Assembly (NCBI GenBank): GCA_044425705.1
Contig: JAWXVD010000044.1
Coordinates: 1-24,501 of the forward strand
Direction of reading: 5' to 3'
Length of the DNA stretch: 24,501 nt
Source: JAWXVD01 sp044425705
GTDB lineage: Bacteria > Bacillota > Clostridia > Lachnospirales > Lachnospiraceae
The translations under genes and the position numbers were made by a program. Shown one piece after another: positions 1 to 7,427 of the stretch (positions are counted from its first letter, which is position 1; each line of letters begins with the position of its first letter). The notes under the pieces were generated by a model, which saw only the letters and a list, made by a program, of their open reading frames with translations, had not been told where the DNA came from and did not search any database.

Positions 1-40
1 AGCCAAAAGGAGCTAGGGAAAATTCCCTAGCTCCTTTGCT
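1..40 (-). terminator. Intrinsic terminator after the acidic lipoprotein gene
   Basis: A perfect 13-bp stem pairs 6-18 with 25-37 around a six-base AT loop. Read on the minus strand the stem ends in CCTTTT, giving a short U-tract. It lies about 70 bases past the stop of the lipoprotein gene, so it most likely ends that transcript. Confidence 0.8.
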
Positions 41-111
41 AAAAGTAATATTTTCTTACTGTTCACGCATGAACTGCAACAATATCTTGTATTCAACTGT
101 GATGATGCAAC

Positions 112-441
112 TTATTCAGCTTCTGTTCCTTCTACTAATTCTTCTGTCATTTCAGCTTCTTCTGTTTCTTCAGCTGTTTCAGTTTCTGATTCTTCAGCTT
201 CTGTTTCTTCAGCTTCTTCTGTTCCTTCTTCTAATTCAGCTACTGGTTCCTCTTCTGCTAATTCTTCTGTTGTTCCAACTTCTTCTTCAACTACTTCTTC
301 AGCTGCTTCTTCTTCAACTACTTCTTCAGCTGCTTCTTCTACAACTGTTTCTTCTACAACTGCTTCTTCTGATCCACAAGCTACCATTAAAGAACCTGCT
401 ACTAATACTGTTGCTAATACTGCTACTAATTTGTTTTTCAT
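112..441 (-). CDS. Small glutamate-rich lipoprotein
   Basis: The 109-residue product begins with a short basic segment (MKNK), a hydrophobic stretch and a lipobox-like MVAC, with the lipidated Cys at residue 22. This predicts an exported, membrane-anchored lipoprotein. The mature part is low complexity: about half of its 87 residues after the Cys are Glu, the rest Ala, Val, Thr, Leu, Gly, Ser, Pro and Met, with no Lys, Arg, Asp or aromatic residue. A nine-residue unit AAEEVVEEE occurs twice in tandem. The ATG at 441 is chosen because GGAGG lies just upstream; a longer reading would start at a TTG overlapping that site. It is monocistronic, between its own promoter and a terminator. Function is unknown; a flexible polyanionic surface or cation-binding protein is only a guess. 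Confidence 0.8.
   Translation of the reverse strand: MKNKLVAVLATVLVAGSLMVACGSEEAVVEETVVEEAAEEVVEEEAAEEVVEEEVGTTEELAEEEPVAELEEGTEEAEETEAEESETETAEETEEAEMTEELVEGTEAE
281..334. repeat. Two perfect tandem 27-bp units in the lipoprotein gene
   Basis: Positions 281-307 and 308-334 are identical and in frame, each encoding nine residues (AAEEVVEEE). Related, imperfect TTC/TTCTTCT-rich units flank them. The layout suggests growth of the acidic domain by slippage. Confidence 0.85.
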
Positions 442-542
442 AATATTTTCCTCCAAAAAATCTTAAGTCTGATGACTGTACCTGCTAGCTAGACAACACA
501 TTGACTTTGTTTCATGACCGGGTTATTCCTGTCAATGAGGTT

Positions 543-571
543 ACTATACAGTATCCCTTTGGAGTTGTAAA
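543..571 (-). promoter_or_regulatory. Sigma-A type promoter of the lipoprotein gene
   Basis: On the minus strand TTTACA (566-571) and TATAGT (543-548) are separated by 17 bases. The predicted start near 536 gives a leader of about 95 bases. That leader opens with a 7-bp inverted repeat (499-505 with 531-537) that could form a 5' stabilising hairpin. The rest of the 442-734 interval is AT-rich; I see no clear terminator there for the neighbouring glycosidase gene. Confidence 0.65.
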
Positions 572-734
572 TACTTTTTGTACTAATTGTAAACGATTTA
601 TGAATTCCATAATAATACATTCATATTTCATTCATATTCCTTAATAATTTCTTTCGTTTTTTACAATTTTCTACATTATTTCTTAATCTATATGTTTAAT
701 TTTACAAATACTCATAATAAGATGAATTGTTACT

Positions 735-2045
735 TTATCTTTCGCACTTCCAAAATGCAACACTATATGGTTTCATAACGCTACCTCCACCAAAATCATG
801 GATTTCGCCAGTAATCAACTCTTCAGCCCGACCACAACCTGCATCGAAATGTGCCACATATTCTTCGCTGTCAGCATTAATTGCCACAAGAACACGCTCT
901 TCACCTGTTTTTCTTTCAAAGATACATTGTTTATTTGTTAAGACAACAGAACGAAACTCTCCATAGTTAAGTGCTACCGAATTATGTTTTGCCTCTGCCA
1001 TTTTCGCAATAAATTTTGTTACTTCATTACTTTCTGGCATATCATAGCTTGCACGAAGGGCTGGGTCTCCTTCGTTTTTATGAGCTTTCGCTCCCCATTC
1101 ACTACCATAATAAACACAAGGGATACCTGGCATGCCAAACAACATACCATAAACCGTTGTTAAATGTTCAGGATTTGATAAATTACTAGCAATTCTAGTT
1201 ACATCATGATTATCTACAAAGGTAAATAAATGTTTTCCTCTATATAAGGTCCAATTTTCTGGTCCAAATTGTCTTAAAAGAGAATGAATGATTTCAAACA
1301 TATTCATACTATTAAAGCTTGAAAATAAACCTTTATAACATTCATAATTTGTTGCTGAATGCAACATGCCATCATTCACTAATTGATTATAATCTCCATG
1401 CACCATTTCTCCTAATAAAAAGAAATCACTTTTTAATCCATCGCAATGACTGCGTAGTCTTCTCATAAAATCATGATCTAGGCAATATGCAACATCCAAT
1501 CGAATGCCATCAATATGAAATTCTTCAATCCAAAATTTCACCGCATCTAATAAATGTGCAATCACTTCCTCATTTCGTAAATTTAATTTCACTAAATCAT
1601 AATTGCCTTCCCATCCTTCATACCACAATCCATCATTATAATGCGAATTTCCACCCAAATCAATGTGAAACCAATGTAGATAAGGCGAATGCTCTCTATT
1701 ACGCAATACATCTTGAAAAGCAAAGAAACCACGTCCCACATGATTAAACACACCATCTAATACCACTTTAATATCTTCCTTATGAAGATTCTCACAAACT
1801 TCTTTAAAATCTTCATTGGTGCCAAGTCTAGTATCAATCTTTTTATAATCTCTCGTATTGTACCCATGAGTATCTGATTCAAAAATTGGTGAAAAATAAA
1901 TGGCATTACAATGCAATTCTTTAATATGACCAATCCAATCATTCACCTTTTTAATTCTAGATACACTTACACCATCATTTTCAAATGGTGCCCCACAAAA
2001 TCCTAATGGATAAATTTGATAAAAAACACTTTCATAAGCCCACAT
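735..2045 (-). CDS. GH13 alpha-amylase family glycosidase, intracellular
   Basis: The 436-residue protein is a compact (beta/alpha)8 alpha-amylase family enzyme, expected to cleave alpha-glucosidic bonds in maltodextrins. The conserved regions are in order: DGVFNH (about 97-102), DGIRLD with the nucleophile Asp at about 184, LLGEM with the acid/base Glu at about 213, and FVDNHD with the transition-state Asp at about 281. There is no signal peptide and no N-terminal carbohydrate-binding domain of the kind found in neopullulanases. A small beta-sandwich follows the barrel. The start is placed at the ATG at 2045, five to seven bases after GGAGG. The ATG four codons earlier overlaps that site (ATGGAGG) and is an unlikely start. 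Exact substrate cannot be read from sequence. It lies downstream of the helicase gene, 125 bases away, with no clear promoter or terminator between them. Confidence 0.9.
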   Translation of the reverse strand: MWAYESVFYQIYPLGFCGAPFENDGVSVSRIKKVNDWIGHIKELHCNAIYFSPIFESDTHGYNTRDYKKIDTRLGTNEDFKEVCENLHKEDIKVVLDGVFNHVGRGFFAFQDVLRNREHSPYLHWFHIDLGGNSHYNDGLWYEGWEGNYDLVKLNLRNEEVIAHLLDAVKFWIEEFHIDGIRLDVAYCLDHDFMRRLRSHCDGLKSDFFLLGEMVHGDYNQLVNDGMLHSATNYECYKGLFSSFNSMNMFEIIHSLLRQFGPENWTLYRGKHLFTFVDNHDVTRIASNLSNPEHLTTVYGMLFGMPGIPCVYYGSEWGAKAHKNEGDPALRASYDMPESNEVTKFIAKMAEAKHNSVALNYGEFRSVVLTNKQCIFERKTGEERVLVAINADSEEYVAHFDAGCGRAEELITGEIHDFGGGSVMKPYSVAFWKCER

Positions 2046-2123
2046 AATATCCTCCATTCTTTCGTTTTAGCCTTGACTTTTTATTTGCAAGCTATAAACA
2101 TTACTTTTTCTCAGACTGGTAAT

Positions 2124-2170
2124 TTTGTCTCCATAGAGACAAATTGCTAGTTGAAAACTTTATTTTCAAC
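2124..2170. repeat. Two adjacent small hairpins between helicase and glycosidase genes
   Basis: An 8-bp stem (2124-2131 with 2136-2143, loop CATA) sits next to a second 8-bp stem (2150-2157 with 2163-2170). The second touches the helicase stop codon. Neither is followed by a convincing U-tract on the minus strand, so they look more like RNA processing or stability elements than a strong terminator. Confidence 0.5.
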
Positions 2171-4567
2171 CTATAACCACTCATTCCAAAATTTCTCTAC
2201 TTCTTTCCCTATAGTATTTTGATCTACTACTTGATATGTTTCCCATTCTCTTGGGAATAATTTCTGATAACTAATAGCCAAAAACCTTTCATCTAATAGT
2301 GCTACAATACCTACATCTTCATTTGTTCGTATGACACGCCCTGCTGATTGCAAAACTTTATTCATGCCTGGAAACTGATAAGCATACTCAAATCCATTTT
2401 CTTTTCTTTTATCAAAATACGATTTAATCAATTCTCTTTCTGTACAAACTTGTGGTAACCCAGTCCCAATAATAATAGCTCCAATCAAACTATCATACTT
2501 TAAGTCTATTCCCTCACTGAAAATACCACCTAAGACACAAAATCCTACTAAGCTTTTATCCTCTACTTCTATATCGATTCCTTGTATTGCACGAAAATCA
2601 ATATCAGGATTGCCTACGAATCTTTTTAAAAATAATTCTCGTTCCAACTCATCCATATATTCCTCTTGCATCATAATCTCTACCATATCTACATCCAGAA
2701 AATATTCTTCATATACAAGCGATACCTGTTTTAAAAATTGATGAGAAGGAAAAAACACCATATAATTACCATGTCTCTTATTTATGATTTCATAAATATG
2801 TTTCGCTATATGATAAAACTCCATATGACTACGTCTAGTATACTTGCTTGTGACATTATTGGCAACTAATAGTAGCTTTTTTGCTGGTAAAAATGTAGAA
2901 TTTGCATAAACTTCATAATCTTCATCATTTCCACCTAGTAATCTTTTGTAATATTGAATCGGTAATAAGGTAGCCGAAAACAAAATACTGCTTCTACCTC
3001 GTTCTAAGCATTCTGCTAAATTTGTGGAAGGATCCACACATAATAACTTTACAATAAACTCTCCATTAGATTGAAATTCGCTATAAATCGTATATTTATG
3101 ATCCAATTTTTCGTATATCATCAGAAAATGTGTCACCTGAAAATAAAAATCCAATACATCATCTTTTGCTATACTTTCATCCTGCTTTTCTAAAAATTCG
3201 TCCATACTAGTTGCCAAACGATTGAGTGCTAAAACAAATGAATCAATAGAATCTAAGACTTGATAAGTTTCACATTCTCTTTTTAAATGCAACAATTGTC
3301 TATTGCATTTTTCCAAATGATACTCTATTTTTTTGTCATATAATTTTATTTCTTTTTTCAACGCCAAAAAATCTTCTTTACAAAGCATTGCGCTATACAT
3401 TTCTCGTCCACGTTCCAAAAGGTTATGTGCTTCATCCACCAAAAACAGATGCTCACCTTTCGTTCCTTCTGCAAAGAATCGCTTTAGATACACATGAGGA
3501 TCAAATAAATAATTATAATCGCCGATGATGCCATCTGCAAATAGACTTGCATCTAAACACATCTCAAAAGGGCACACCCTGTGCTTTCTAGCATATTCTT
3601 CTATCATTTCTCTACTATAGTGAATTTCATTGTTTACCAAATCATACAAAGCCTCATTAATTCGGTCAAAATGTCCTTTTGCATAGGGACAAGCAACTGG
3701 ATTACAGTTACTTTCCTCCAAAAAGCATATTTTATCCTTTGCAGTTAACGTAACACTCTTAAATCGAAGCCCCTGATTCCGCAATAATTGAAATGTATCT
3801 TCTGCCACCGTTCTAGTTATGGTTTTTGCTGTAAAATAAAATAGTTTATCTCCTCTCCCTTGACCCATGGATTTAACTGCTGGAAAGATAGTTGATATCG
3901 TTTTTCCCACTCCTGTTGGTGCTTCTATAAATAATTTCCTTTTATGATACATTGTTTGGTACACATGCGTAATTAATTCTTTTTGACCCTCTCTATAAGG
4001 AAATGGAAATCCTAATGTCTGAATAGAGGTAATTCTTTCTTCTTTCCAATGATATTCTAAGTCAGCCCATTTTTTATATTGTTGCACCAAGTCAACAAAC
4101 CATGTTTCTAGTTCTTCCATGGTATAGGTAAAATAAAAATAACGGATTTCTTCTGAGTCCATATTGCAATACGTGATACGCACCTGCATGCCATTGGACT
4201 TCTTTTTGATGCCATACATATAGGCATAGCATTTTGCCTGTGCTACATGCACTCCTGACGGCTCCTTCATCCTATGAATATCTTGATAAGTACCTTTGAT
4301 TTCATCTATTGTGAATTGTGTTTCACTCCCTTCATCAATAATACCGTCTGCTCTTCCTTCTATAACGATGTCGTATTCTTCACCTTTATAACAATGCTGC
4401 AACTTTACCTCTGACTGATAATTAGAACCCATTCTACGTTGAATCATTCTATGAATCCGCCCGCCCTCTAACATTGCGCTTTGAATGCCACCACGTCTCC
4501 TATTATCTATATCTCCAGACCGCAAGATAAACTCTACTAAATTCCTTACCGAGACTCTTACATCCAC
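2171..4567 (-). CDS. Cas4-like nuclease fused to DinG/XPD-family DNA helicase
   Basis: The product (798 residues from the chosen start) has two parts. The first ~170 residues look like a PD-(D/E)XK nuclease, with RADG (Asp ~74) and DEIKG (Glu ~89, Lys ~91). The rest is a superfamily 2 helicase: Walker A EAPTGVGKT (~215-223), DEAH (~378-381) and QSAGRVIR near the C-terminus. Between Walker A and DEAH are cysteines at about 281, 288, 293 and 332, placed as in the 4Fe-4S domain of XPD/DinG enzymes, which unwind DNA 5' to 3' in repair. The GTG at 4567 is preferred because GGTGG lies eight bases upstream; a GTG five codons earlier has no usable ribosome binding site. No cas genes are nearby, so a CRISPR role is not suggested. 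DNA repair is the likeliest role, by family. Confidence 0.85.
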   Translation of the reverse strand: MDVRVSVRNLVEFILRSGDIDNRRRGGIQSAMLEGGRIHRMIQRRMGSNYQSEVKLQHCYKGEEYDIVIEGRADGIIDEGSETQFTIDEIKGTYQDIHRMKEPSGVHVAQAKCYAYMYGIKKKSNGMQVRITYCNMDSEEIRYFYFTYTMEELETWFVDLVQQYKKWADLEYHWKEERITSIQTLGFPFPYREGQKELITHVYQTMYHKRKLFIEAPTGVGKTISTIFPAVKSMGQGRGDKLFYFTAKTITRTVAEDTFQLLRNQGLRFKSVTLTAKDKICFLEESNCNPVACPYAKGHFDRINEALYDLVNNEIHYSREMIEEYARKHRVCPFEMCLDASLFADGIIGDYNYLFDPHVYLKRFFAEGTKGEHLFLVDEAHNLLERGREMYSAMLCKEDFLALKKEIKLYDKKIEYHLEKCNRQLLHLKRECETYQVLDSIDSFVLALNRLATSMDEFLEKQDESIAKDDVLDFYFQVTHFLMIYEKLDHKYTIYSEFQSNGEFIVKLLCVDPSTNLAECLERGRSSILFSATLLPIQYYKRLLGGNDEDYEVYANSTFLPAKKLLLVANNVTSKYTRRSHMEFYHIAKHIYEIINKRHGNYMVFFPSHQFLKQVSLVYEEYFLDVDMVEIMMQEEYMDELERELFLKRFVGNPDIDFRAIQGIDIEVEDKSLVGFCVLGGIFSEGIDLKYDSLIGAIIIGTGLPQVCTERELIKSYFDKRKENGFEYAYQFPGMNKVLQSAGRVIRTNEDVGIVALLDERFLAISYQKLFPREWETYQVVDQNTIGKEVEKFWNEWL

Positions 4568-4613
4568 GTTAATTTCCACCACTTCCCATCTAGATTACAA
4601 TTTTATTCAAAAA

Positions 4614-4653
4614 ACTCTCTATAAAAGATATTACGCTATCTTTCATAGAGAGT
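4614..4653 (-). terminator. Intrinsic terminator after the HPr-like gene
   Basis: A 17-bp stem with one mismatch pairs 4614-4630 with 4637-4653 around the loop TTACGC. On the minus strand it is followed by six T residues. It closes the transcript of the HPr-like gene and separates it from the helicase gene. Confidence 0.85.
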
Positions 4654-4658
4654 CAATT

Positions 4659-4749
4659 ATATGTTACGGGTCATACGTGACCTGTAGTTGCCGTAGTTAC
4701 ATATTACTTATATGTAGCAATGATTTTATAATTTTCATAAACTCATTGC
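4659..4749. repeat. Cluster of inverted repeats downstream of the HPr-like gene
   Basis: One structure pairs 4659-4664 with 4699-4704 and 4665-4669 with 4691-4695, leaving a 3-base bulge, and encloses a small stem GTCA/TGAC (4670-4673 with 4678-4681). A separate 7-bp stem pairs 4717-4723 with 4743-4749. Together with the terminator further downstream they make the 3' untranslated part of the minus-strand transcript strongly structured. I do not recognise a known RNA family. Confidence 0.5.
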
Positions 4750-4783
4750 ATTATGTCATTCCTAGGTGGGTCAAATCTCCAAC

Positions 4784-5014
4784 TTAACTAGCTAAAGAGA
4801 ATCTTTTCAAAAATCTTTCAAACTCAGCACTATAACCATTACAAGTAACCGTTAATACCTTATTAAAATCTAATGCTAATACACCAAGAATTGATTTTGC
4901 ATCAACAGCAAATCTATTGTATGCAATATCTATATCAAAATCAAATCTAGTTGCTTCAGCTACAAAATCCTTTACATCATCCTGAGTTAATTTAATTTTA
5001 TGTTGCGTCATCAT
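4784..5014 (-). CDS. HPr-like protein lacking the catalytic histidine
   Basis: The 76-residue product resembles the PTS phosphocarrier HPr in its second half: VDAKSILGVLALD matches the segment around the regulatory Ser46 of HPr. The His15 loop (HARP-type) is absent, so it should not pass phosphate to PTS permeases. It could still be sensed or phosphorylated at the Ser, as with Crh, but this is inference. The start at 5014 is chosen because AAGGGTG lies about eight bases upstream and the length then matches HPr. A reading from 5065 adds 17 residues without a ribosome binding site. It appears monocistronic, with a promoter at 5097-5125 and a strong terminator downstream. Confidence 0.7.
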   Translation of the reverse strand: MMTQHKIKLTQDDVKDFVAEATRFDFDIDIAYNRFAVDAKSILGVLALDFNKVLTVTCNGYSAEFERFLKRFSLAS

Positions 5015-5096
5015 TTTCTTCACCCTTTCTGTAAACACGTTTTTATCACTAAATACATGTTCCATATAAATAACATCATTTGCTTAATTTAGTGAC

Positions 5097-5125
5097 ATTT
5101 TATGCTATTTTATCGCAATTGTAAA
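5097..5125 (-). promoter_or_regulatory. Sigma-A type promoter of the HPr-like gene
   Basis: On the minus strand TTTACA (5120-5125) and TAAAAT (5097-5102) are 17 bases apart. The predicted start lies near 5090, upstream of both possible start codons, leaving a leader of about 75 bases to the preferred start. Confidence 0.65.
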
Positions 5126-5320
5126 TCGAACTTTTACATAAATTTTCTTGGATTTTACAGGATAAAATATTCACATTGCATATACTACTATTTACTGTTT
5201 CCACTTTTATTATAGTTATTCATATTTTAAATATAAACACTTATATATTATTATATTTATTCATTTTTACGTTATAAATATTTATTTTTTTATAATTTAC
5301 TGAAAATCATCAAATTAACT
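5126..5320. other. Very AT-rich stretch without a gene
   Basis: This interval between the HPr-like promoter and the radical SAM remnant is almost entirely A and T, with long runs of TATTTAT type. I see no ORF, no strong hairpin and no recognisable family fragment in it. It may be decayed sequence left by loss of the adjacent gene. Confidence 0.5.
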
Positions 5321-5509
5321 TCAATCCTTAACTTTTAGCATTATTATTGCAATTTCCATTACATAATTTATGAAATCCACCCCACTAGACGTACACGCCA
5401 CATCATACTTTGCAGCATCCGTTAAAATAGAAAGCTTCTTCTCTATCCCTACACCATAAGCTATCGTGGAAATATCAGCGAATCCACTACCTACTAAATT
5501 ATATTGCAT
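5321..5509 (-). pseudogene. N-terminal remnant of a radical SAM DNA modification/repair-type protein
   Basis: The 62-codon frame contains EKKLSILTDAAKYDVACTSS (residues 23-42) followed by GVD. This matches my memory of the N-terminus of the 'putative DNA modification/repair radical SAM protein' family. In that family a glycine-rich stretch, a CHSF-type segment and a CxxxCxxC-type cluster motif should follow. Here the match stops after GVD and the frame ends within 17 unrelated codons. Twenty extra residues also precede the family start. The first ATG does have AGAGG seven bases upstream, so a short peptide might still be made. The flanks are an AT-rich desert and an inverted-repeat element, consistent with deletion. 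The family assignment is from recalled sequence and was not searched. Confidence 0.5.
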
Positions 5510-5606
5510 ACAATAACCTCTTTCGTAACATCCTCAAACAAAAATTTGCTAGAGAGCCAACCACCTTCCCTTAACGCATCACCTTGTTTATTGTATCACA
5601 ATGCAT

Positions 5607-5788
5607 AAAAAGAACATAGCTCGTTCTGTTTTCTTACCCTACAAAAAAAGAACATAGTTCCCTTCTGTTTTATGGGTGTATAAAAACTGTCAGCGTACTG
5701 CTACGTTTTTACCAAGCGAAAGCGGCCTATAAAACAGAACGAACTATATTCTTTCTTCATAAATAAAACAGAACGAACTATGTTCTTT
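5607..5788. repeat. Four-copy nested inverted-repeat element
   Basis: A roughly 24-base motif (AAAGAACATAGTTCGTTCTG then TTTT) occurs four times: 5608-5631 and 5646-5671 in one orientation, 5730-5753 and 5765-5788 in the other. Copies 1 and 4 pair as an outer stem, copies 2 and 3 as an inner stem, giving a nested hairpin about 180 bases long. On the minus strand the substitutions separating paired copies become G-U wobbles, whereas on the plus strand they are A-C mismatches. One small internal loop remains between copies 2 and 3. It lies just past the fucosidase stop. It could be a compound terminator or a MITE-like element; I see no transposase. Confidence 0.75.
5643..5754 (-). terminator. 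Inner stem of the repeat element with U-tract, fucosidase terminator
   Basis: Read on the minus strand, the repeat at 5730-5753 pairs with the one at 5646-5671, and the stem is followed by seven T residues. The outer copy at 5608-5631 is likewise followed by five T residues. Each single copy can also fold into a small AGAAC/GTTCT hairpin ahead of its T-run. The position, 43 bases past the fucosidase stop, fits transcript termination. Confidence 0.6.
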
Positions 5789-5796
5789 GCACGTAT

Positions 5797-7254
5797 CTAC
5801 ATAATTTCGATTTTGATAACTACTGGGTATTGGTCAGCTTCAATTTTTGCATTGATTTCAAGCATAGATCTAATTTCGAATAATGGATCTACATCATGAC
5901 CTAAAATACTCACTTTTTTAATTGGAGCTTTTAATTTCGAACCATCTCCAGTTCCTACTTCTTTTAAATTAACAATGCCGTCTTCTGGCCATTTCATTAC
6001 AATCGCATAAATAGCATCTGCTTTTGCAGTGTAACGAATATCCTTTGAAGTAAATTCAGCACGATTTGTATCTGTAAAATGTCCTTCTGGTACCTCTGTA
6101 GGACCTTCTCCATATACTTTCCATGGTGTCGTATCGTAAATAGCTTCCCCATTTACCTTTAACCATTTTCCAACTTCTCTTAGGATATGTGCATCTTCTT
6201 CTGGAATTGTTCCATCTGCCTTTGGTCCCACATTTAATAAAAGTGCGCCATTCTTGCTGACAACATCTACTAAATCAGAAATCACAGAATCAGGTGTTTT
6301 ATAATCATTGTTCTCTGTGTATCCCCATGAATTTTTTGCAACTGATGTATCATTTTGCCAGAAAACTGGGGAAATTTCTGCAAGTTGCCCTCTTTCAATA
6401 TCAGGCACTGCACTACCATGTACATAGGCATCAAATTTAGCATCAATTGCCACTTCAACACCCCATTCAGCTGCACGATTATAGTAATATGCTGCAAATT
6501 TCTTTAAATATGGTTTCCAAGCTACTACTTGAATCCACCAATCAAAAAACATAATCTTAGGTTGATATTTATCTACAATTTCACATGTCCTAATTAACCA
6601 ATCTTCCATATGTGCGTCATCTGGAGGATTATCATAAATACTATTTCCATTCAATGTGACACCCTTAGCTGGTCCATATAATGAATCATATTCTGGATCG
6701 TTCACATCACTATCAATTGTTCTTCCATAGTTGAAGAACCACCAATGCTCTGCTCTATGTGAAGAAGTACAAAGTTTCATATCTTTTGCTTCAACTGCTT
6801 TTTTTAATTCTCCTACAATGTCAACTTTAGGTCCCATGTTTTTTGCATTCCATTTTGAAAATTCACTATCGTACATTTGGAATCCATCATGATGCTCTGC
6901 AACTGGCATAACAAATTTTGCACCTGATTCTTCAAACAATTCTGCCCATTCATTTGCATCAAATTTTTCCGCTTTAAACATAGGAATAAAATCTTTGTAG
7001 CCAAATTGATCTAATGGACCATATTTCTCTACATGATACTTGTATTCTGGCGAGTTCTTACGATATACATATCTTGCATACCATTCATTTCCAAATGCTG
7101 GCACACTATAAATTCCCCAGTGAATAAAAATACCAAACTTGTCTTTTTTATACCATTTGGGAGTATCATGTTCACATAATGATTCCCATGATGCATCAAA
7201 AGGTCCTTTTTCAATTACTTCATCAATTACTTTTAAATATTCTTGCTTTGTCAT
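5797..7254 (-). CDS. GH29 alpha-L-fucosidase, cytoplasmic
   Basis: The 485-residue protein carries the GH29 hallmarks: FGIFIHWGIYSVPAF (~40-54), the VAEHHDGF loop (~118-125) and IMFFDWW with the nucleophile Asp at about 238. A beta-sandwich C-terminal part follows the catalytic barrel. It should release L-fucose from host or plant glycans or from imported fucosylated oligosaccharides. There is no signal peptide, so it acts inside the cell. The start at 7254 follows GGAGG by five bases; the ATG four codons upstream overlaps that site and is disfavoured. It has its own promoter and is followed by the inverted-repeat element, so it is probably monocistronic. No sugar transporter is adjacent. The acid/base residue cannot be named from this sequence alone. 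Confidence 0.93.
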   Translation of the reverse strand: MTKQEYLKVIDEVIEKGPFDASWESLCEHDTPKWYKKDKFGIFIHWGIYSVPAFGNEWYARYVYRKNSPEYKYHVEKYGPLDQFGYKDFIPMFKAEKFDANEWAELFEESGAKFVMPVAEHHDGFQMYDSEFSKWNAKNMGPKVDIVGELKKAVEAKDMKLCTSSHRAEHWWFFNYGRTIDSDVNDPEYDSLYGPAKGVTLNGNSIYDNPPDDAHMEDWLIRTCEIVDKYQPKIMFFDWWIQVVAWKPYLKKFAAYYYNRAAEWGVEVAIDAKFDAYVHGSAVPDIERGQLAEISPVFWQNDTSVAKNSWGYTENNDYKTPDSVISDLVDVVSKNGALLLNVGPKADGTIPEEDAHILREVGKWLKVNGEAIYDTTPWKVYGEGPTEVPEGHFTDTNRAEFTSKDIRYTAKADAIYAIVMKWPEDGIVNLKEVGTGDGSKLKAPIKKVSILGHDVDPLFEIRSMLEINAKIEADQYPVVIKIEIM

Positions 7255-7318
7255 ATTTTCCTCCATTTCGAAGCGTCCTTTTTCTCATGTAGCATTTCCA
7301 CAACTATAAGTCAATCAT

Positions 7319-7352
7319 ATTATACTCATTAATAAAATAATTCCATATGGAA
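7319..7352 (-). promoter_or_regulatory. Fucosidase promoter with palindromic operator over the -35 region
   Basis: A perfect TATAAT (minus strand, 7319-7324) lies about 65 bases before the fucosidase start codon. The -35 position, 16-17 bases further upstream, is poor (ATGGAA/TATGGA) and lies inside a perfect 12-bp palindrome TTCCATATGGAA (7341-7352). A second CCATAT (minus strand) follows at 7367-7372. A good -10 with no -35 and a palindrome in its place suggests that a dimeric regulator acts here. The regulator is not identifiable from this window. Confidence 0.6.
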
Positions 7353-7427
7353 AAAACGCAACTTTTATATGGATTTTCATGGTTACATTTTACAATAGTA
7401 ACTTTTGAACTATAGGCTGAAAACTAC

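Noticed and set aside
36..443. Plus-strand ORF opposite the lipoprotein gene
   Set aside because: It is a Leu/Gln-rich antisense shadow of the repetitive GAA codons and lacks a ribosome binding site; the minus-strand gene has a promoter, Shine-Dalgarno sequence, lipobox and terminator.
4485..4787. Plus-strand ORF over the helicase start and the following intergenic hairpins
   Set aside because: It covers strong inverted repeats and the start of the helicase gene, has no family resemblance and no ribosome binding site.
5730..5788. SOS (LexA/DinR) boxes, because the repeats contain CGAAC-TAT-GTTC
   Set aside because: The Gram-positive SOS box has four bases between GAAC and GTTC; here there are three. 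The copies also lie downstream of a glycosidase gene and not at a promoter of a repair gene.
5607..5788. CRISPR array
   Set aside because: Repeats are in opposing orientations with unequal spacing, and no cas genes are present. The Cas4-like domain at 2.2-4.6 kb is part of a helicase fusion.
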